A stretch of 64,000 nt of DNA from Paenibacillus dendritiformis (GTDB taxonomy: Bacteria > Bacillota > Bacilli > Paenibacillales > Paenibacillaceae), in NCBI RefSeq assembly GCF_945605565.1, contig NZ_OX216966.1, positions 2,720,001-2,784,000 of the forward strand, written 5' to 3'. This document shows positions 46,905 to 55,936 of this stretch, piece after piece. Below the pieces are notes generated by a model, which saw only the letters and a program-made list of their open reading frames with translations, was not told the DNA's origin and did no database searches. A program made the position numbers and the translations under genes. Positions within the stretch are counted from its first letter, which is position 1, and each line of letters opens with the position of its first letter.

Positions 46905-49900
46905 AGCCGATCGAATTGAGGCTGGCAGGCCTGCAGAGTTACCGCGAAGAGCAGCGGATCGATTTCGAGAAGCTGTGCGAGACCGGGCTATTCGGCATTT
47001 TCGGCCCGACGGGAAGCGGCAAATCCTCCATTCTCGACGCAATGACGTTGGCACTGTACGGCAAGGTCGAGCGCGCGGCGGGCGGAACACAGGGAATCCT
47101 CAACCAGATGGAGAATACGCTGTCGGTCTCCTTCACCTTCGCTCTGCACGGCGCGACCGGCAAGCGCACATTCCGGGTCGAACGGCGCTTCAAGCGAACC
47201 GGCGAGGTGACGGTGGGCAGCACCTTGACCCGCTTCATCGAGCTCCGGCCGGAAGCCGATATCGTACTGGCGGACAAGCTGGCGGATGTGAACCGCTGCG
47301 TGGAAGAGCAGATCGGGCTGAAGATGGACGATTTCACGCGGGCGGTCGTGCTGCCCCAAGGCAAATTCGCCGAGTTCCTCTCCTTGAAGGGAAGCGAGCG
47401 CCGGCAGATGCTGCAGCGGCTGTTCTCCCTGGAGAAATACGGCGACGAGCTGGCCGCCCGGCTGGCCCGCCGCGTGAAGGAAACGGATGTCCGCTTGAAG
47501 ACGTGCCTGGCCGAGCAGCAAGGGCTGGGCGACGCGTCTGAAGAGGCGGTCCGCGAGGCGGAGACGGCGCTGGCTGCGGCGGTGCGCCACGCCGAAGAGG
47601 CCAGATCTGCCCGACTGGAAGCGGAACGGGTTCAGCGGGAGCTGACCGAGCTGCGGGAACGCCTTCAGGAGCAGGAGCGGCTGCTCGCCAGACGGGGCGA
47701 GTTGGAGCAGGAGGCGCCGAAGCGCGCGGCGGAGCGGACAGAGCTGCAGCAGGCGCGGGAAGCGGACGCGCTGCTTCCGTATGTCAGCGAGCTGGAAGAG
47801 CTGGAAGCCCGGCTGGAGAAGGCTGCCGCCGGGCTCGAGGCAGCCCGGGCCGCCGCAGCCGCAGCCGCGGAGCGGGCGGCGCAGGCGATTCGGGCGGCCG
47901 ACGATGCGCTCCGGCGCAAGGAGGCGGAGGAGCCGGAGCTGATGAGCCGCCATGCCCGCCTGCAGGAAGCGGTCCGCCTGTATCAGGACAGCGTGCGGCT
48001 GCGGGAGGAGGCGGAGCAATGGACCGCGAAGCGGACCGGGGCCGCCGGCCGGGCGGAGCGGGCGGAAGCCGAAGCTGCCCGGGCCCGCGACATGCTGCGG
48101 AAGGCGGCCGACCGGCAGGCGGAGCTGCGCGAAGCGATGCAGGCGCGCGAGAAGCCGGCCGAGGAGCGCGACCGGTTCCAGCAGGCGGTGAGCGAGCGGC
48201 AGCTGCTCGCCGTGCAGCACGGCCGGTGCCGAGAGCTGGAGGAGAACTGCGGCAAGCTGGCCGCCCGGACGGAGCAGTCCGGGCAGACATGGCTCGAGCT
48301 CCTGCAGGCGTTAACCGGCCAAGTGTTAGCCGGACAGGCGGCGGCACTGGAGGGCCGGCGGCTCGAGTCGGCGTGGCAGCGGCTGCATGCGCAGGCAAGC
48401 GATGCGCTGGAGGAAGCGGAACGCGAGCTGGCGGCGGCGAGGGAGCGGCAGTGGCAGCAGGCGGCCGAGGAGATGGCGGCCAAGCTGGCTTCCCGGCTGG
48501 AGGACGGCCAGCCGTGCCCGGTCTGCGGCTCGACTTGTCATGCCCATCCGGCGCAGATGCCGGCCGCTTCCGAAGCGGTCAGCGAAGGCTGGCCGGAATG
48601 GGAGGAAGCGAGAGACAAGCGGCGGGAGGCCGTGAGGCTGGCAGAGCAGGGCAAGGAGCGCTGCGCCGGCGCGGTGCGCCAATGGAGCGAGCGGATGGCG
48701 GAGCTGAACAGCCGGCTGCGGCCGATGCTGCGCCTCTGGGAAGCGGGCGCGGCCTCCCTGCCGTCACCGGCGGCGCAGATGGCGGCCGCCTTGGAGGAAG
48801 GCGTTCCGGTTCCGGGCGAGCCGGACGGCCCGGGCGGGCATGAAGCGGATGCCTCCTGGGAGGCGGCGCTATTGAGCCTGCAGGAGCGGACCGCAGCTTG
48901 GGAACGCGGCATGGAGCAGAGTCTGCAGCGGATTACAGACAGCCAATGGGAGCTGCAGCAGGCATGGTCGGCATATGAGTCGGCCGAGGCGGCCCGGCGG
49001 GAAGGCGAGGCTGAATGGAAGCGGACTGGGGCCGAATATGCCCGTTCGGCGGAACGGTGGGCAGCCCGGTATGAGCCGGCGGGCTGGAGCTTGGGCGAGA
49101 TGGATGCGATCGCCGAGCGGTGGCGCGAGGATGAAGCGTTCGTGAACGATTGCCGGGCCCGGCTGGACAAAGGGGCCGCCTATGTCGAGGAGATGCAGCA
49201 GCGGCTGCGTCAGCTTGAAGCGGAGATGCAGCAGGCGGAGATGCAGCGCGTCCAGGCGGAGTCCGAGCTCAATGGCGTCAACCGGCTGCTGTCCGAGTAC
49301 GGGCAGCGGCTCGAGCCGTGGGCAGGCGGTCCTCCGATCGAGCGGCAGGCCGCCGAGGCGGAAGCGCAGCTGCATGCGCTGCGGGAACAAGCCGCCCGCA
49401 CCGCCAGAGAAGCGGAAGGGGCGCGCCAGGCCCAGGGAGAGGCGGAACGGATCGCGGCGCTGGCAGAGCAGCAGCGGGCCGATCTTGGCGAGCGCGCAGA
49501 CGGTGCGCGAGAGCGCCTGGCGGTGAAGCTGGCGGCTTCCTCGTTCGAGGCTGCCGGCGAAGTGATGGCGGCGCGCCGCAGCCCGGATCGCTGCCTGGAG
49601 CTGGAAGGCGGCCTGGCGGCATATGACGAGGAGCTGCGCGATCTTCAAGCCCGGCTGGCCCGGCTGACGGAGCAGCTTGGCGGCCGCACCGTATCCGCCG
49701 CGGAGTGGCAGGAAGCGAAGGAGCGGTGGGAGATGGCGGTCGAACGGGACGAAGCGGCGCTCGGCAGCCGGGCCCGGGCCGAACGCGACGCCGAGCATAT
49801 TCGCAGCAAGCATGAGCGCTGGATGGCGCTCGAGGGCGAGCGGCTGCGCGCGGAGGAGCAGCTGGGAAGACTCCAGCAGCTCCAGAGCATATTCCGCGGC

Positions 49901-50374
49901 AACGCCTTCGTTGAGTTCATCGCAGAGGAGCAGCTGATGCAGGTAAGCCGGGCCGCGTCGGAACGGCTGAAAAACTTGACCAAGCAGCGGTATGCGCTCG
50001 AAGTCGATTCGGGCGGCGGCTTCGTCATCCGGGACGACGGGAACGGAGGCATCCGGCGGCCGGTATCCACGCTGTCCGGAGGCGAGACCTTCCTGACCTC
50101 CTTGGCGCTGGCCTTGGCGTTGTCGGCCCAGATTCAATTGCGGGGAATGTACCCGCTCGAATTTTTCTTCTTGGACGAAGGATTCGGTACACTCGACCCC
50201 GAGCTGCTCGATACTGTCGTTACGGCACTGGAGAAGCTGCATCACGATCGGCTGGCGGTCGGGGTTATCAGCCATGTGCCGGAGCTTCGGGCCCGCTTGG
50301 CGCGCAAGCTGACCGTGCTTCCGGCGGAGCTGACCGGTTCCGGTTCGCGCATCCGGATGGAAAAAGCGGATTGA
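46901..50374 (+). CDS. sbcC: Exonuclease subunit SbcC
   Basis: Rad50-type SMC-like ATPase of 1,157 residues, partner of SbcD. Walker A FGPTGSGKSSILDAM is near residues 35-49. Two long coiled coils rich in Glu/Ala/Arg flank the zinc hook CPVC (Cys539, Cys542). The C-terminal lobe carries TLSGGETFLTSLALALALS and the Walker B sequence FFLDEGFGTLD. Translation is coupled to sbcD. The coiled-coil region is unusually GC-rich, which leaves long open frames on the opposite strand that are not genes. Confidence 0.95.
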   Translation: MKPIELRLAGLQSYREEQRIDFEKLCETGLFGIFGPTGSGKSSILDAMTLALYGKVERAAGGTQGILNQMENTLSVSFTFALHGATGKRTFRVERRFKRTGEVTVGSTLTRFIELRPEADIVLADKLADVNRCVEEQIGLKMDDFTRAVVLPQGKFAEFLSLKGSERRQMLQRLFSLEKYGDELAARLARRVKETDVRLKTCLAEQQGLGDASEEAVREAETALAAAVRHAEEARSARLEAERVQRELTELRERLQEQERLLARRGELEQEAPKRAAERTELQQAREADALLPYVSELEELEARLEKAAAGLEAARAAAAAAAERAAQAIRAADDALRRKEAEEPELMSRHARLQEAVRLYQDSVRLREEAEQWTAKRTGAAGRAERAEAEAARARDMLRKAADRQAELREAMQAREKPAEERDRFQQAVSERQLLAVQHGRCRELEENCGKLAARTEQSGQTWLELLQALTGQVLAGQAAALEGRRLESAWQRLHAQASDALEEAERELAAARERQWQQAAEEMAAKLASRLEDGQPCPVCGSTCHAHPAQMPAASEAVSEGWPEWEEARDKRREAVRLAEQGKERCAGAVRQWSERMAELNSRLRPMLRLWEAGAASLPSPAAQMAAALEEGVPVPGEPDGPGGHEADASWEAALLSLQERTAAWERGMEQSLQRITDSQWELQQAWSAYESAEAARREGEAEWKRTGAEYARSAERWAARYEPAGWSLGEMDAIAERWREDEAFVNDCRARLDKGAAYVEEMQQRLRQLEAEMQQAEMQRVQAESELNGVNRLLSEYGQRLEPWAGGPPIERQAAEAEAQLHALREQAARTAREAEGARQAQGEAERIAALAEQQRADLGERADGARERLAVKLAASSFEAAGEVMAARRSPDRCLELEGGLAAYDEELRDLQARLARLTEQLGGRTVSAAEWQEAKERWEMAVERDEAALGSRARAERDAEHIRSKHERWMALEGERLRAEEQLGRLQQLQSIFRGNAFVEFIAEEQLMQVSRAASERLKNLTKQRYALEVDSGGGFVIRDDGNGGIRRPVSTLSGGETFLTSLALALALSAQIQLRGMYPLEFFFLDEGFGTLDPELLDTVVTALEKLHHDRLAVGVISHVPELRARLARKLTVLPAELTGSGSRIRMEKAD

Positions 50375-50427
50375 AGCGGCGCGCTCGAACGGACTGTGAA
50401 GTTCGTCACAGTAACAGTTGTAACCCG

Positions 50428-50437
50428 CTGTTATAAT
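50428..50437 (+). promoter_or_regulatory. Extended -10 promoter of a candidate RNA gene
   Basis: TGTTATAAT is a perfect extended -10 element downstream of sbcC. No clear -35 box. The expected start is near 50444. Confidence 0.55.
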
Positions 50438-50443
50438 ACAGAT

Positions 50444-50596
50444 AGCCGACATCTTATCCAATGGCACCTCGATGACCGTACTGCTTCTGCAAGCGGTGCA
50501 GGCTCTCTGCAGCCGCATTTCGCTTGCAGGTGCACTACGTTCATAGCGTCCGTGACGCTGCCCGCTTGCGAGCGGGGGACGAGGTGCTCTTTTTTT
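50444..50596 (+). ncRNA. Candidate structured RNA with terminator-like closing stem
   Basis: A roughly 150-nt segment between an extended -10 promoter and a run of eight T. GCACCTCG (50464-50471) pairs with CGAGGTGC (50580-50587), closing a junction with three internal hairpins: CTGCAAGCG/CGCTTGCAG (50487-50495 with 50521-50529, with a further TGCAG/CTGCA inside), AGCGTC/GACGCT (50545-50559) and CCCGCT/AGCGGG (50561-50576). I do not recognise it as 6S, SRP RNA, tmRNA, RNase P or a known riboswitch. It could instead be a cis-regulatory leader; the next gene starts 165 bp downstream. It could also be just a composite terminator of sbcC. Confidence 0.45.
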
Positions 50597-50760
50597 TGTC
50601 TTGAAAACGATAGGTTTTGCGTTCATGCGGCTCTTGCAGTGGAGAAAACCGTTTTTTTCAAGCCGCCACGACAGGAGCCATTCCCTCCTCTGCACTTCTG
50701 GGCGATTGGGCGAATACAGTATCGTATAGCAACAATTCGTGCAGAAAGTGGGAGAGCGTG

Positions 50761-51184
50761 ATGGAGAAGAAGGTTACGGGCGTGAAGCCGATAGTCAAGC
50801 CGGCTCCCGTCGCGAAGAAGGGGGCGTGGCGGGAGAGAAGCACCCGATGTAGGAATTGTGTCTGAAGCATATGCACCGGTATGTGAAGGTTCACACCCAT
50901 GACGGCTGCTGCTATAACGGCATTGTGGAGCATGTGGATGACGAGCACCTTTACCTTGCGGTTCCGGCGGGGCAATGGATGCATTACGGGGAGCGGGGGC
51001 TTCGATGGATCGCGCTTATGTGCCGTACGGCTATTTTGGCGGAGGCTATCCCGGCTATTACCGGGGCTATTATTATGGCGGCTATTATCCGGGGTATTAC
51101 CCGTACGGCTACTACCGGCCGTTCAACCGGTTGATTCTGCCGCTGGTTGCGCTGACGGCCTTGGCGCTGCTGCCGTATTATTGA
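50761..51184 (+). pseudogene. Frameshifted gene for a small Tyr/Gly-rich protein
   Basis: Three overlapping fragments in three frames read as one protein. Frame 1 (from ATG 50761) gives MEKKVTGVKPIVKPAPVA and KKGAWRER. Frame 3 then continues EKHPM-stop-ELCLKHMHRYVKVHTHDGCCYNGIVEHV. The remaining frame gives MDRAYVPYGYFGGGYPGYY and ends in FNRLILPLVALTALALLPYY. The first shift is explained by an extra AG within GAGAGA near 50835, followed by a TAG at 50850; the second shift lies near 50985-51000. The gene is either decayed or these are sequencing errors; the three protein segments together would give about 140 residues. A hydrophobic C-terminus follows the Tyr/Gly repeats. Function unknown. 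Confidence 0.55.
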
Positions 51185-51190
51185 TGGGAG

Positions 51191-51239
51191 AAGGCTTGTC
51201 TGCTTCGGGCGAACCACTGCTGCAGACAGGCCTTCCTTT
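51191..51239. terminator. Bidirectional terminator
   Basis: AAGGCTTGTCTGC pairs with GCAGACAGGCCTT (13 bp, one G:T) around an 18-nt loop, followed by CCTTT. It lies between the decayed gene and the convergent hydrolase gene. Confidence 0.75.
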
Positions 51240-52005
51240 ACGTTCCGGATACATGTAACGTTGCGATCCAATCGACAATCGTGCCGACCGTTTCCCGAAT
51301 TTGCTCATCGTCCGATATGGTCGCGCCCTTGTCCTTCTTTTGCACGCCGTAGTCTCCGAACTGGGCATGATTGCCTCCCTCGATGACACGCTCCTCGAAG
51401 GAATCCGGCATATAGGATTTACTGTTCGTATACCGCTCCAGATCGAGTACCCCATCCTGGGAGCCATAGATAGAGAGGACCGGGATGTTCAGATGGCTGA
51501 TGTCGCTGTTAGGGTATGAGGCCAGAAACACGATGCCCTGAACGTTGATCGTAGAGTTCTTCACATATTCAGCCGCCATCGTACCGCCGAGCGAATGCCC
51601 GCCGATAATATTGATCCCGCGGGGATTCAACAGCGGAAGCGCCCGCTTGGCGCCTTGGATATCGAGAACCGCCAGGTTGAGCGGCATCGCGATAATATAC
51701 GTATTGACCCCTTTGGCGGCCAAGGAGCGAGCCAGCACGGCGTAGCTTTCCGGCTCGACCAATCCTCCCGGATAGAAGATGAAGTTGGCCACCGGCTCGG
51801 CGGTCGTCTCGAACCGCAGCACGCCGTCTTCCTTCGTGACGGTGACATCCTCGCCGGGAGCCATGGCCTGCTCCGCCTTCGTGCCCGCGGGGTAGGGGCG
51901 CAAATAGATGGCGAGAGCGGCGGCAAGCACAAGCAGGACGGCAGCGGCCCCGATAAGGATGCGCATCCCTCTGCGGCGCCTCGGCTGGTCATGGGGTGAA
52001 GACAT
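51238..52005 (-). CDS. Alpha/beta hydrolase, membrane-anchored
   Basis: 255 residues with a basic N-terminus and one transmembrane segment (about 14-36), so the catalytic domain is probably outside the cell. Alpha/beta hydrolase fold: nucleophile elbow GGHSLGGTMAA, an acid in YGSQDGVLD and the histidine in EGGNHAQFGDYG. The closest pattern is the dienelactone hydrolase/lipase-like group; the substrate is unknown. AAAGGAGG precedes the ATG. Divergent from the HIT gene. Confidence 0.85.
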   Translation of the reverse strand: MSSPHDQPRRRRGMRILIGAAAVLLVLAAALAIYLRPYPAGTKAEQAMAPGEDVTVTKEDGVLRFETTAEPVANFIFYPGGLVEPESYAVLARSLAAKGVNTYIIAMPLNLAVLDIQGAKRALPLLNPRGINIIGGHSLGGTMAAEYVKNSTINVQGIVFLASYPNSDISHLNIPVLSIYGSQDGVLDLERYTNSKSYMPDSFEERVIEGGNHAQFGDYGVQKKDKGATISDDEQIRETVGTIVDWIATLHVSGT

Positions 52006-52120
52006 CGGGATATCCTCCTTTCAGTTGGACGAGCCCTTAGTTTTTGATATGATAACAGTATCCGAGATTAACCGACTGATCCGTTATCAGATGGTGAGAA
52101 AATAGAAGGAGGCCGTTCAA

Positions 52121-52471
52121 ATGGACTGTATTTTTTGCAAAATTATCGAAGGTTCGATCCCTTCCAAAAAGGTATTGGAAAATGATCATGTCGTCGCCTT
52201 TCACGACATTACGCCCCAAGCGCCTGTACATATTCTTATTATCCCCAAAAAGCATATCGCAACGATGAACGATCTACAAGCAGAGGATGCTTCCCTGATG
52301 GGGGAAATCCACCTGGCTGCGCAGCAGATCGCCCGGGAAATGGGGATTGCCGATTCGGGCTACCGCTTGATCAACAACTGCGGGAAAGACAGCGGACAGG
52401 TTGTGTTCCATCTTCACTACCACCTGCTGGGAGGAGAGCCGCTGGGCGCTCTGATCGGGCCTAAAGCGTAA
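52121..52471 (+). CDS. HIT-family protein (HinT-like)
   Basis: 116-residue histidine-triad hydrolase that cleaves nucleoside phosphoramidates or related adenylates. The triad is VFHLHYHLLGG (HxHxH) near residues 98-108, with the N-terminal CIFCKIIEGSIPS of bacterial HinT. AGAAGGAGG lies ahead of the ATG. It stands upstream of rpsU-yqeY, which has its own promoter. Confidence 0.94.
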   Translation: MDCIFCKIIEGSIPSKKVLENDHVVAFHDITPQAPVHILIIPKKHIATMNDLQAEDASLMGEIHLAAQQIAREMGIADSGYRLINNCGKDSGQVVFHLHYHLLGGEPLGALIGPKA

Positions 52472-52552
52472 TGGACAGGAAGAGGATTCCAGCGGCCGAT
52501 TCGCTGTTCCTGATTTCCGATGCATAAATGTAGATAGAATGCGCCGTCAAGG

Positions 52553-52582
52553 TTGACACTCACTTTTACAATCACATATAAT
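52553..52582 (+). promoter_or_regulatory. Strong sigma-A promoter of rpsU-yqeY
   Basis: Consensus hexamers TTGACA (52553-52558) and TATAAT (52577-52582) with an 18-bp spacer. The leader to rpsU is about 55 nt. Confidence 0.88.
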
Positions 52583-52640
52583 GTAGTTTGATAACCGTGT
52601 TGTTGTTCTTGGACGGTCTGGTCGGAGGGAGGGAAAACTG

Positions 52641-52814
52641 GTGTCTGAAACGAAAGTTCGCAAAAACGAGACAATCGATGCTGCACTTCGTCGCTTTAAG
52701 CGCTCCATTGCAAAAGATGGCGTATTGGCTGAAGTTAAAAAGCGTAAGCACTATGAAAAGCCAAGCGTTAAGCGCAAGAAGAAGTCCGAGGCTGCCCGCA
52801 AGAGAAAGTTCTAG
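52641..52814 (+). CDS. rpsU: 30S ribosomal protein S21
   Basis: 57-residue basic protein beginning [20 protein letters not shown] and ending [12 protein letters not shown], the full S21 pattern. The start is GTG, preceded by GGAGGGAGG. A consensus promoter lies upstream and yqeY follows after 15 bp, with the yqeY Shine-Dalgarno overlapping the rpsU stop (CTAGGAGGAA). The rpsU-yqeY pair is the Bacillus order. Confidence 0.98.
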   Translation: MSETKVRKNETIDAALRRFKRSIAKDGVLAEVKKRKHYEKPSVKRKKKSEAARKRKF

Positions 52815-52829
52815 GAGGAATACGCACCA

Positions 52830-53273
52830 ATGGATCTTAGCCAAAGATTGAACGAAGATATGAAGCAAGCGATGAAAAGTCAAGACAAGTTCAAACTCTC
52901 CACCATCCGGATGGTACGTTCAGCGATCAAGAATGTTGAGATAGATGTTAAGAGAACTTTGAATGACGATGAAGTGCTTGAGATTCTAGGTCGTGAAATC
53001 AAACAGCGGAAAGATGCCCTCCAACAATTTGAAAGCGCAGGTCGAGACGATTTAGCTGATTCATTGAAAGACGAGATCGAGATTTTGACACAGTATCTTC
53101 CTGCCCAACTTTCCGAAGAAGAAATTAAAGAGATTGTACAGAAGGCTATCCAAGAGACCGGTGCTTCTTCGAAAGCCGACATGGGGAAATTGATGGGTGC
53201 CCTGATGCCGAAGGTAAAAGGGCGCGCCGACGGAAAGCTGGTCAATACGATAGTTCAACAATATCTGCAGTAA
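52830..53273 (+). CDS. yqeY: GatB/YqeY domain protein
   Basis: 147-residue helical protein, complete relative to the YqeY family (MDLSQRLNEDMKQAMKSQDK ... MGKLMGALMPKVKGRADGK). The C-terminal part resembles the tail domain of the GatB amidotransferase subunit, so a tRNA-related role is suspected but unproven. Co-transcribed with rpsU; a strong terminator follows. Confidence 0.95.
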   Translation: MDLSQRLNEDMKQAMKSQDKFKLSTIRMVRSAIKNVEIDVKRTLNDDEVLEILGREIKQRKDALQQFESAGRDDLADSLKDEIEILTQYLPAQLSEEEIKEIVQKAIQETGASSKADMGKLMGALMPKVKGRADGKLVNTIVQQYLQ

Positions 53274-53302
53274 GCGTCTTTGACAGCCTTATGCAACGTG
53301 AC

Positions 53303-53338
53303 AAAAACACTCCTTTTCAAGAAAGGGAGTGTTTTTTT
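53303..53338 (+). terminator. Intrinsic terminator of rpsU-yqeY
   Basis: AACACTCC and GGAGTGTT (8 bp, extended by A:T pairs) around TTTTCAAGAAAG, followed by seven T. Confidence 0.92.
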
Positions 53339-53350
53339 CTAGCGATTTCC

Positions 53351-53379
53351 TGGAACGTACGTAAGGATTGTAACGTATT
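53351..53379 (+). promoter_or_regulatory. Sigma-W-type promoter of nfeD-floA
   Basis: TGGAAC (53351-53356) and CGTATT (53374-53379) with a 17-bp spacer resemble the ECF sigma-W consensus TGAAAC-N16/17-CGTA. In Bacillus subtilis the orthologous yqeZ-yqfA-yqfB operon is sigma-W controlled, which supports the call. Confidence 0.65.
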
Positions 53380-53422
53380 ACTGCATAGACTGACTGAATA
53401 GGGAAGGGGGTACACTAGAGAG

Positions 53423-54796
53423 ATGAAACACCCGTTCAAGCATCGATTAGCAGCCATAGGCATTATATGGCTGATGGCCGCAGCCGTTCTTCTCGGCATG
53501 CTGGGAACCGCCGTCTCATTCGTTCAGGCCGAAGGAGAAGCGGGCAAGGGCATCGCGGTCGTTATTCCAATCAAGGGGACGGTCGATCCGGTCATGAAGT
53601 CTTTCCTGTTCCGTGCGCTTGAGGAGGCGGAGCAGCTTCAGCCGGACGCTGTCATTTTCGATATGGATACTCCTGGAGGATATGTAGATGTATCGATGGA
53701 GCTTAGCCAGCGGATCATTGAGAGCCCTGCGCGGACGGTCGTGCTCGTTCACGGCAAGGCGGCTTCGGCGGGGAGCTTCCTGGCCCTCAGCGCGAACGAA
53801 ATCGCGATGACTCCGGGAAGCGCTATCGGCTCTGCCGCGCTGGTCGATTCCTCCCACAACTATGTGGATGATCCGAAGGCCGTCGCGCTGTGGGTCAGCC
53901 AGATGGTATCGGCCGCGGAGAACAACGGCCGGGATACCGGCGTCGCTACGGCGATGGCGGATCTGCAGGCCAAGGTGGAGCTTCCGCAGTTGAACCGCAC
54001 GAAGCAGCCGGGAGAGGTCCTCTCCCTGAGCGTCCATGAGGCGAAGAAGGTAGGGTATTTGGAATATGAGGCTTCTTCCGTGCCAGATTTGCTGTCCCGC
54101 ATGAAGCTCGACGGCGCTCAAATCGTTCACATCGAGCCGTCGACAGCGGAACGAGTCGCATCTTATGTCGTAACTCCGGCGATTGCAACGCTTCTGCTGT
54201 TCCTTGGCATCGCGGGTGTGGCGATTGAATTGATCGTGCCAGGCTTTGGCGTTCCGGGTGTTCTGGGCGTCATCGGATTCGGTTTATACTTTTTTGGCCA
54301 TTTTATAGCCGGACTAGCGGGGGTGGAGACCATCGTATTGCTGCTGATTGGGTTAGTGCTGCTGGCACTGGAGATGTTCATTCCAAGCTTCGGAATTCTG
54401 GGCATCCTGGGTGCGATCAGCTTGATTTCCGGGGTGGTCCGCGCGGCCTACGATACGGGGAACGCGCTCATGTCCTTGGGCACCGCCTTCGTCGCAGCCG
54501 TTATCGTCGTCGTCATTATTGCGCGAATCTTCAAGCATCGCGGCATCTGGAACCGGTTCATCCTCAAGGATGCGCTTACGACGGAGCAAGGCTTTGTATC
54601 GACGGCCGATCATGCGGATCTGATCGGCAAGGTCGGGAAGGCGATTACGCCGCTTCGTCCGGCCGGGACCATCCTGCTCGACGGCCATAAATATGACGTT
54701 GTCACGGACGGCACTTTTATCGCGAAAGATGAGCAGGTCGTCGTCGTTATGACGGAGGGCTCGCGCATCGTCGTCAGCCCGCATGAAGGTTCTTGA
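53423..54796 (+). CDS. NfeD-family membrane serine protease-like protein (YqeZ)
   Basis: 457 residues. Signal or transmembrane segment at about 10-32. An extracellular ClpP/SppA-like serine protease domain has DMDTPGGYVD and the HGKAASAGSFLAL motif (Ser115 the likely nucleophile). Four to five transmembrane helices follow (about 250-370), then a C-terminal cytoplasmic OB fold (about 390-455). NfeD proteins are paired with flotillins in membrane microdomains, and floA is the next gene. The ATG follows GGAAGGGGG at longer than usual spacing. Confidence 0.92.
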   Translation: MKHPFKHRLAAIGIIWLMAAAVLLGMLGTAVSFVQAEGEAGKGIAVVIPIKGTVDPVMKSFLFRALEEAEQLQPDAVIFDMDTPGGYVDVSMELSQRIIESPARTVVLVHGKAASAGSFLALSANEIAMTPGSAIGSAALVDSSHNYVDDPKAVALWVSQMVSAAENNGRDTGVATAMADLQAKVELPQLNRTKQPGEVLSLSVHEAKKVGYLEYEASSVPDLLSRMKLDGAQIVHIEPSTAERVASYVVTPAIATLLLFLGIAGVAIELIVPGFGVPGVLGVIGFGLYFFGHFIAGLAGVETIVLLLIGLVLLALEMFIPSFGILGILGAISLISGVVRAAYDTGNALMSLGTAFVAAVIVVVIIARIFKHRGIWNRFILKDALTTEQGFVSTADHADLIGKVGKAITPLRPAGTILLDGHKYDVVTDGTFIAKDEQVVVVMTEGSRIVVSPHEGS

Positions 54797-54877
54797 GAGA
54801 GAAGGCTGGATTCATTTTAGTGTCTCCAGATGATTCATTGACCCTGGAACACTTTCATTGTATCGTTGATAAGAATC

Positions 54878-54896
54878 GACTGCCGATATGGCAGTC
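54878..54896 (+). other. Hairpin between nfeD and floA
   Basis: GACTGCC-GATAT-GGCAGTC, a 7-bp perfect stem without a T-run. It could act as an mRNA processing or stabilising element that separates NfeD and FloA levels. Confidence 0.4.
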
Positions 54897-54933
54897 CCGC
54901 ATTTACATATTACAAATGGAGGTTTGACTGCTT

Positions 54934-55926
54934 ATGGATCCACTTGTTAGCACCCTGCTTATCGGGGCGATTATTGTTATCGCTCTGAGTGTGTTTTTCA
55001 GCTTTTTCCCGGTGATGCTCTGGATATCCGCCATTGCATCCGGAGTCCGCATCGGCATTATTACGCTGGTGGCGATGCGTCTGCGCCGGGTAACCCCGAG
55101 CCGGATCGTTAATCCGATGATCAAGGCGACGAAGGCGGGACTTGGACTGTCCATCAACCAACTGGAGAGCCATTACCTTGCCGGAGGTAATGTTGACCGC
55201 GTTGTCAATGCCCTTATCGCGGCGCAGCGGGCCAACATCAGCCTCGAATTCGAGCGTGCGGCCGCGATTGACTTGGCAGGCCGGGACGTTCTGCAAGCCG
55301 TGCAAATGAGCGTTAACCCGCGCGTTATCGAGACGCCGATCGTCGCTGCGGTGGCGAAGGACGGGATCGAGGTCAAGGTTCGTGCCCGCGTGACGGTTCG
55401 GGCCAATATCGACCGTCTCGTCGGGGGCGCCGGGGAAGAGACGATTATCGCCCGTGTCGGCGAAGGTATCGTTACGACGGTCGGTTCGAGCTCCACGCAC
55501 AAGGATGTTTTGGAGAATCCCGACCTTATTTCCCGCACTGTGCTTGGCAAGGGTCTTGATGCCGGAACCGCGTTCGAAATTCTGTCCATCGATATCGCCG
55601 ATGTCGACGTAGGCAAGAACATCGGTGCGCATCTGCAGACCGAGCAAGCGGAAGCAGACAAGCGCATCGCTCAGGCGAAGGCAGAGGAACGCCGCGCGAT
55701 GGCGGTCGCGGAAGAGCAGGAGATGAAGGCCCGCGTCGTCGAGATGCGCGCCCGCGTCGTTCAGTCCGAATCCGAGGTTCCGATCGCGATGGCGGATGCT
55801 CTTCGCACAGGCAAGCTCGGGGTCATGGATTACATGAACCTGAAAAACATCGAAGCCGACACCCATATGCGCGGCACGCTCGGCAAAATGGGCGAAAACG
55901 GCAGCGACAACAAATCGGAAAGCTAG
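54934..55926 (+). CDS. floA: Flotillin-like protein FloA
   Basis: 330-residue scaffold of membrane microdomains (YqfA type). N-terminal membrane hairpin or helix (about 5-45), then the SPFH/PHB domain ([20 protein letters not shown]) and an Ala/Glu-rich coiled coil ([20 protein letters not shown]). Full length for the family. GGAGG lies ten bases before the ATG. Pairs functionally with the upstream NfeD protein. Confidence 0.97.
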   Translation: MDPLVSTLLIGAIIVIALSVFFSFFPVMLWISAIASGVRIGIITLVAMRLRRVTPSRIVNPMIKATKAGLGLSINQLESHYLAGGNVDRVVNALIAAQRANISLEFERAAAIDLAGRDVLQAVQMSVNPRVIETPIVAAVAKDGIEVKVRARVTVRANIDRLVGGAGEETIIARVGEGIVTTVGSSSTHKDVLENPDLISRTVLGKGLDAGTAFEILSIDIADVDVGKNIGAHLQTEQAEADKRIAQAKAEERRAMAVAEEQEMKARVVEMRARVVQSESEVPIAMADALRTGKLGVMDYMNLKNIEADTHMRGTLGKMGENGSDNKSES

Positions 55927-55936
55927 GCGATGAGCC

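Noticed and set aside
54845..54869. Second sigma-W promoter before floA (TGGAAC ... CGTTGA)
   Set aside because: The spacer is only 13 bp, too short for this sigma factor class.
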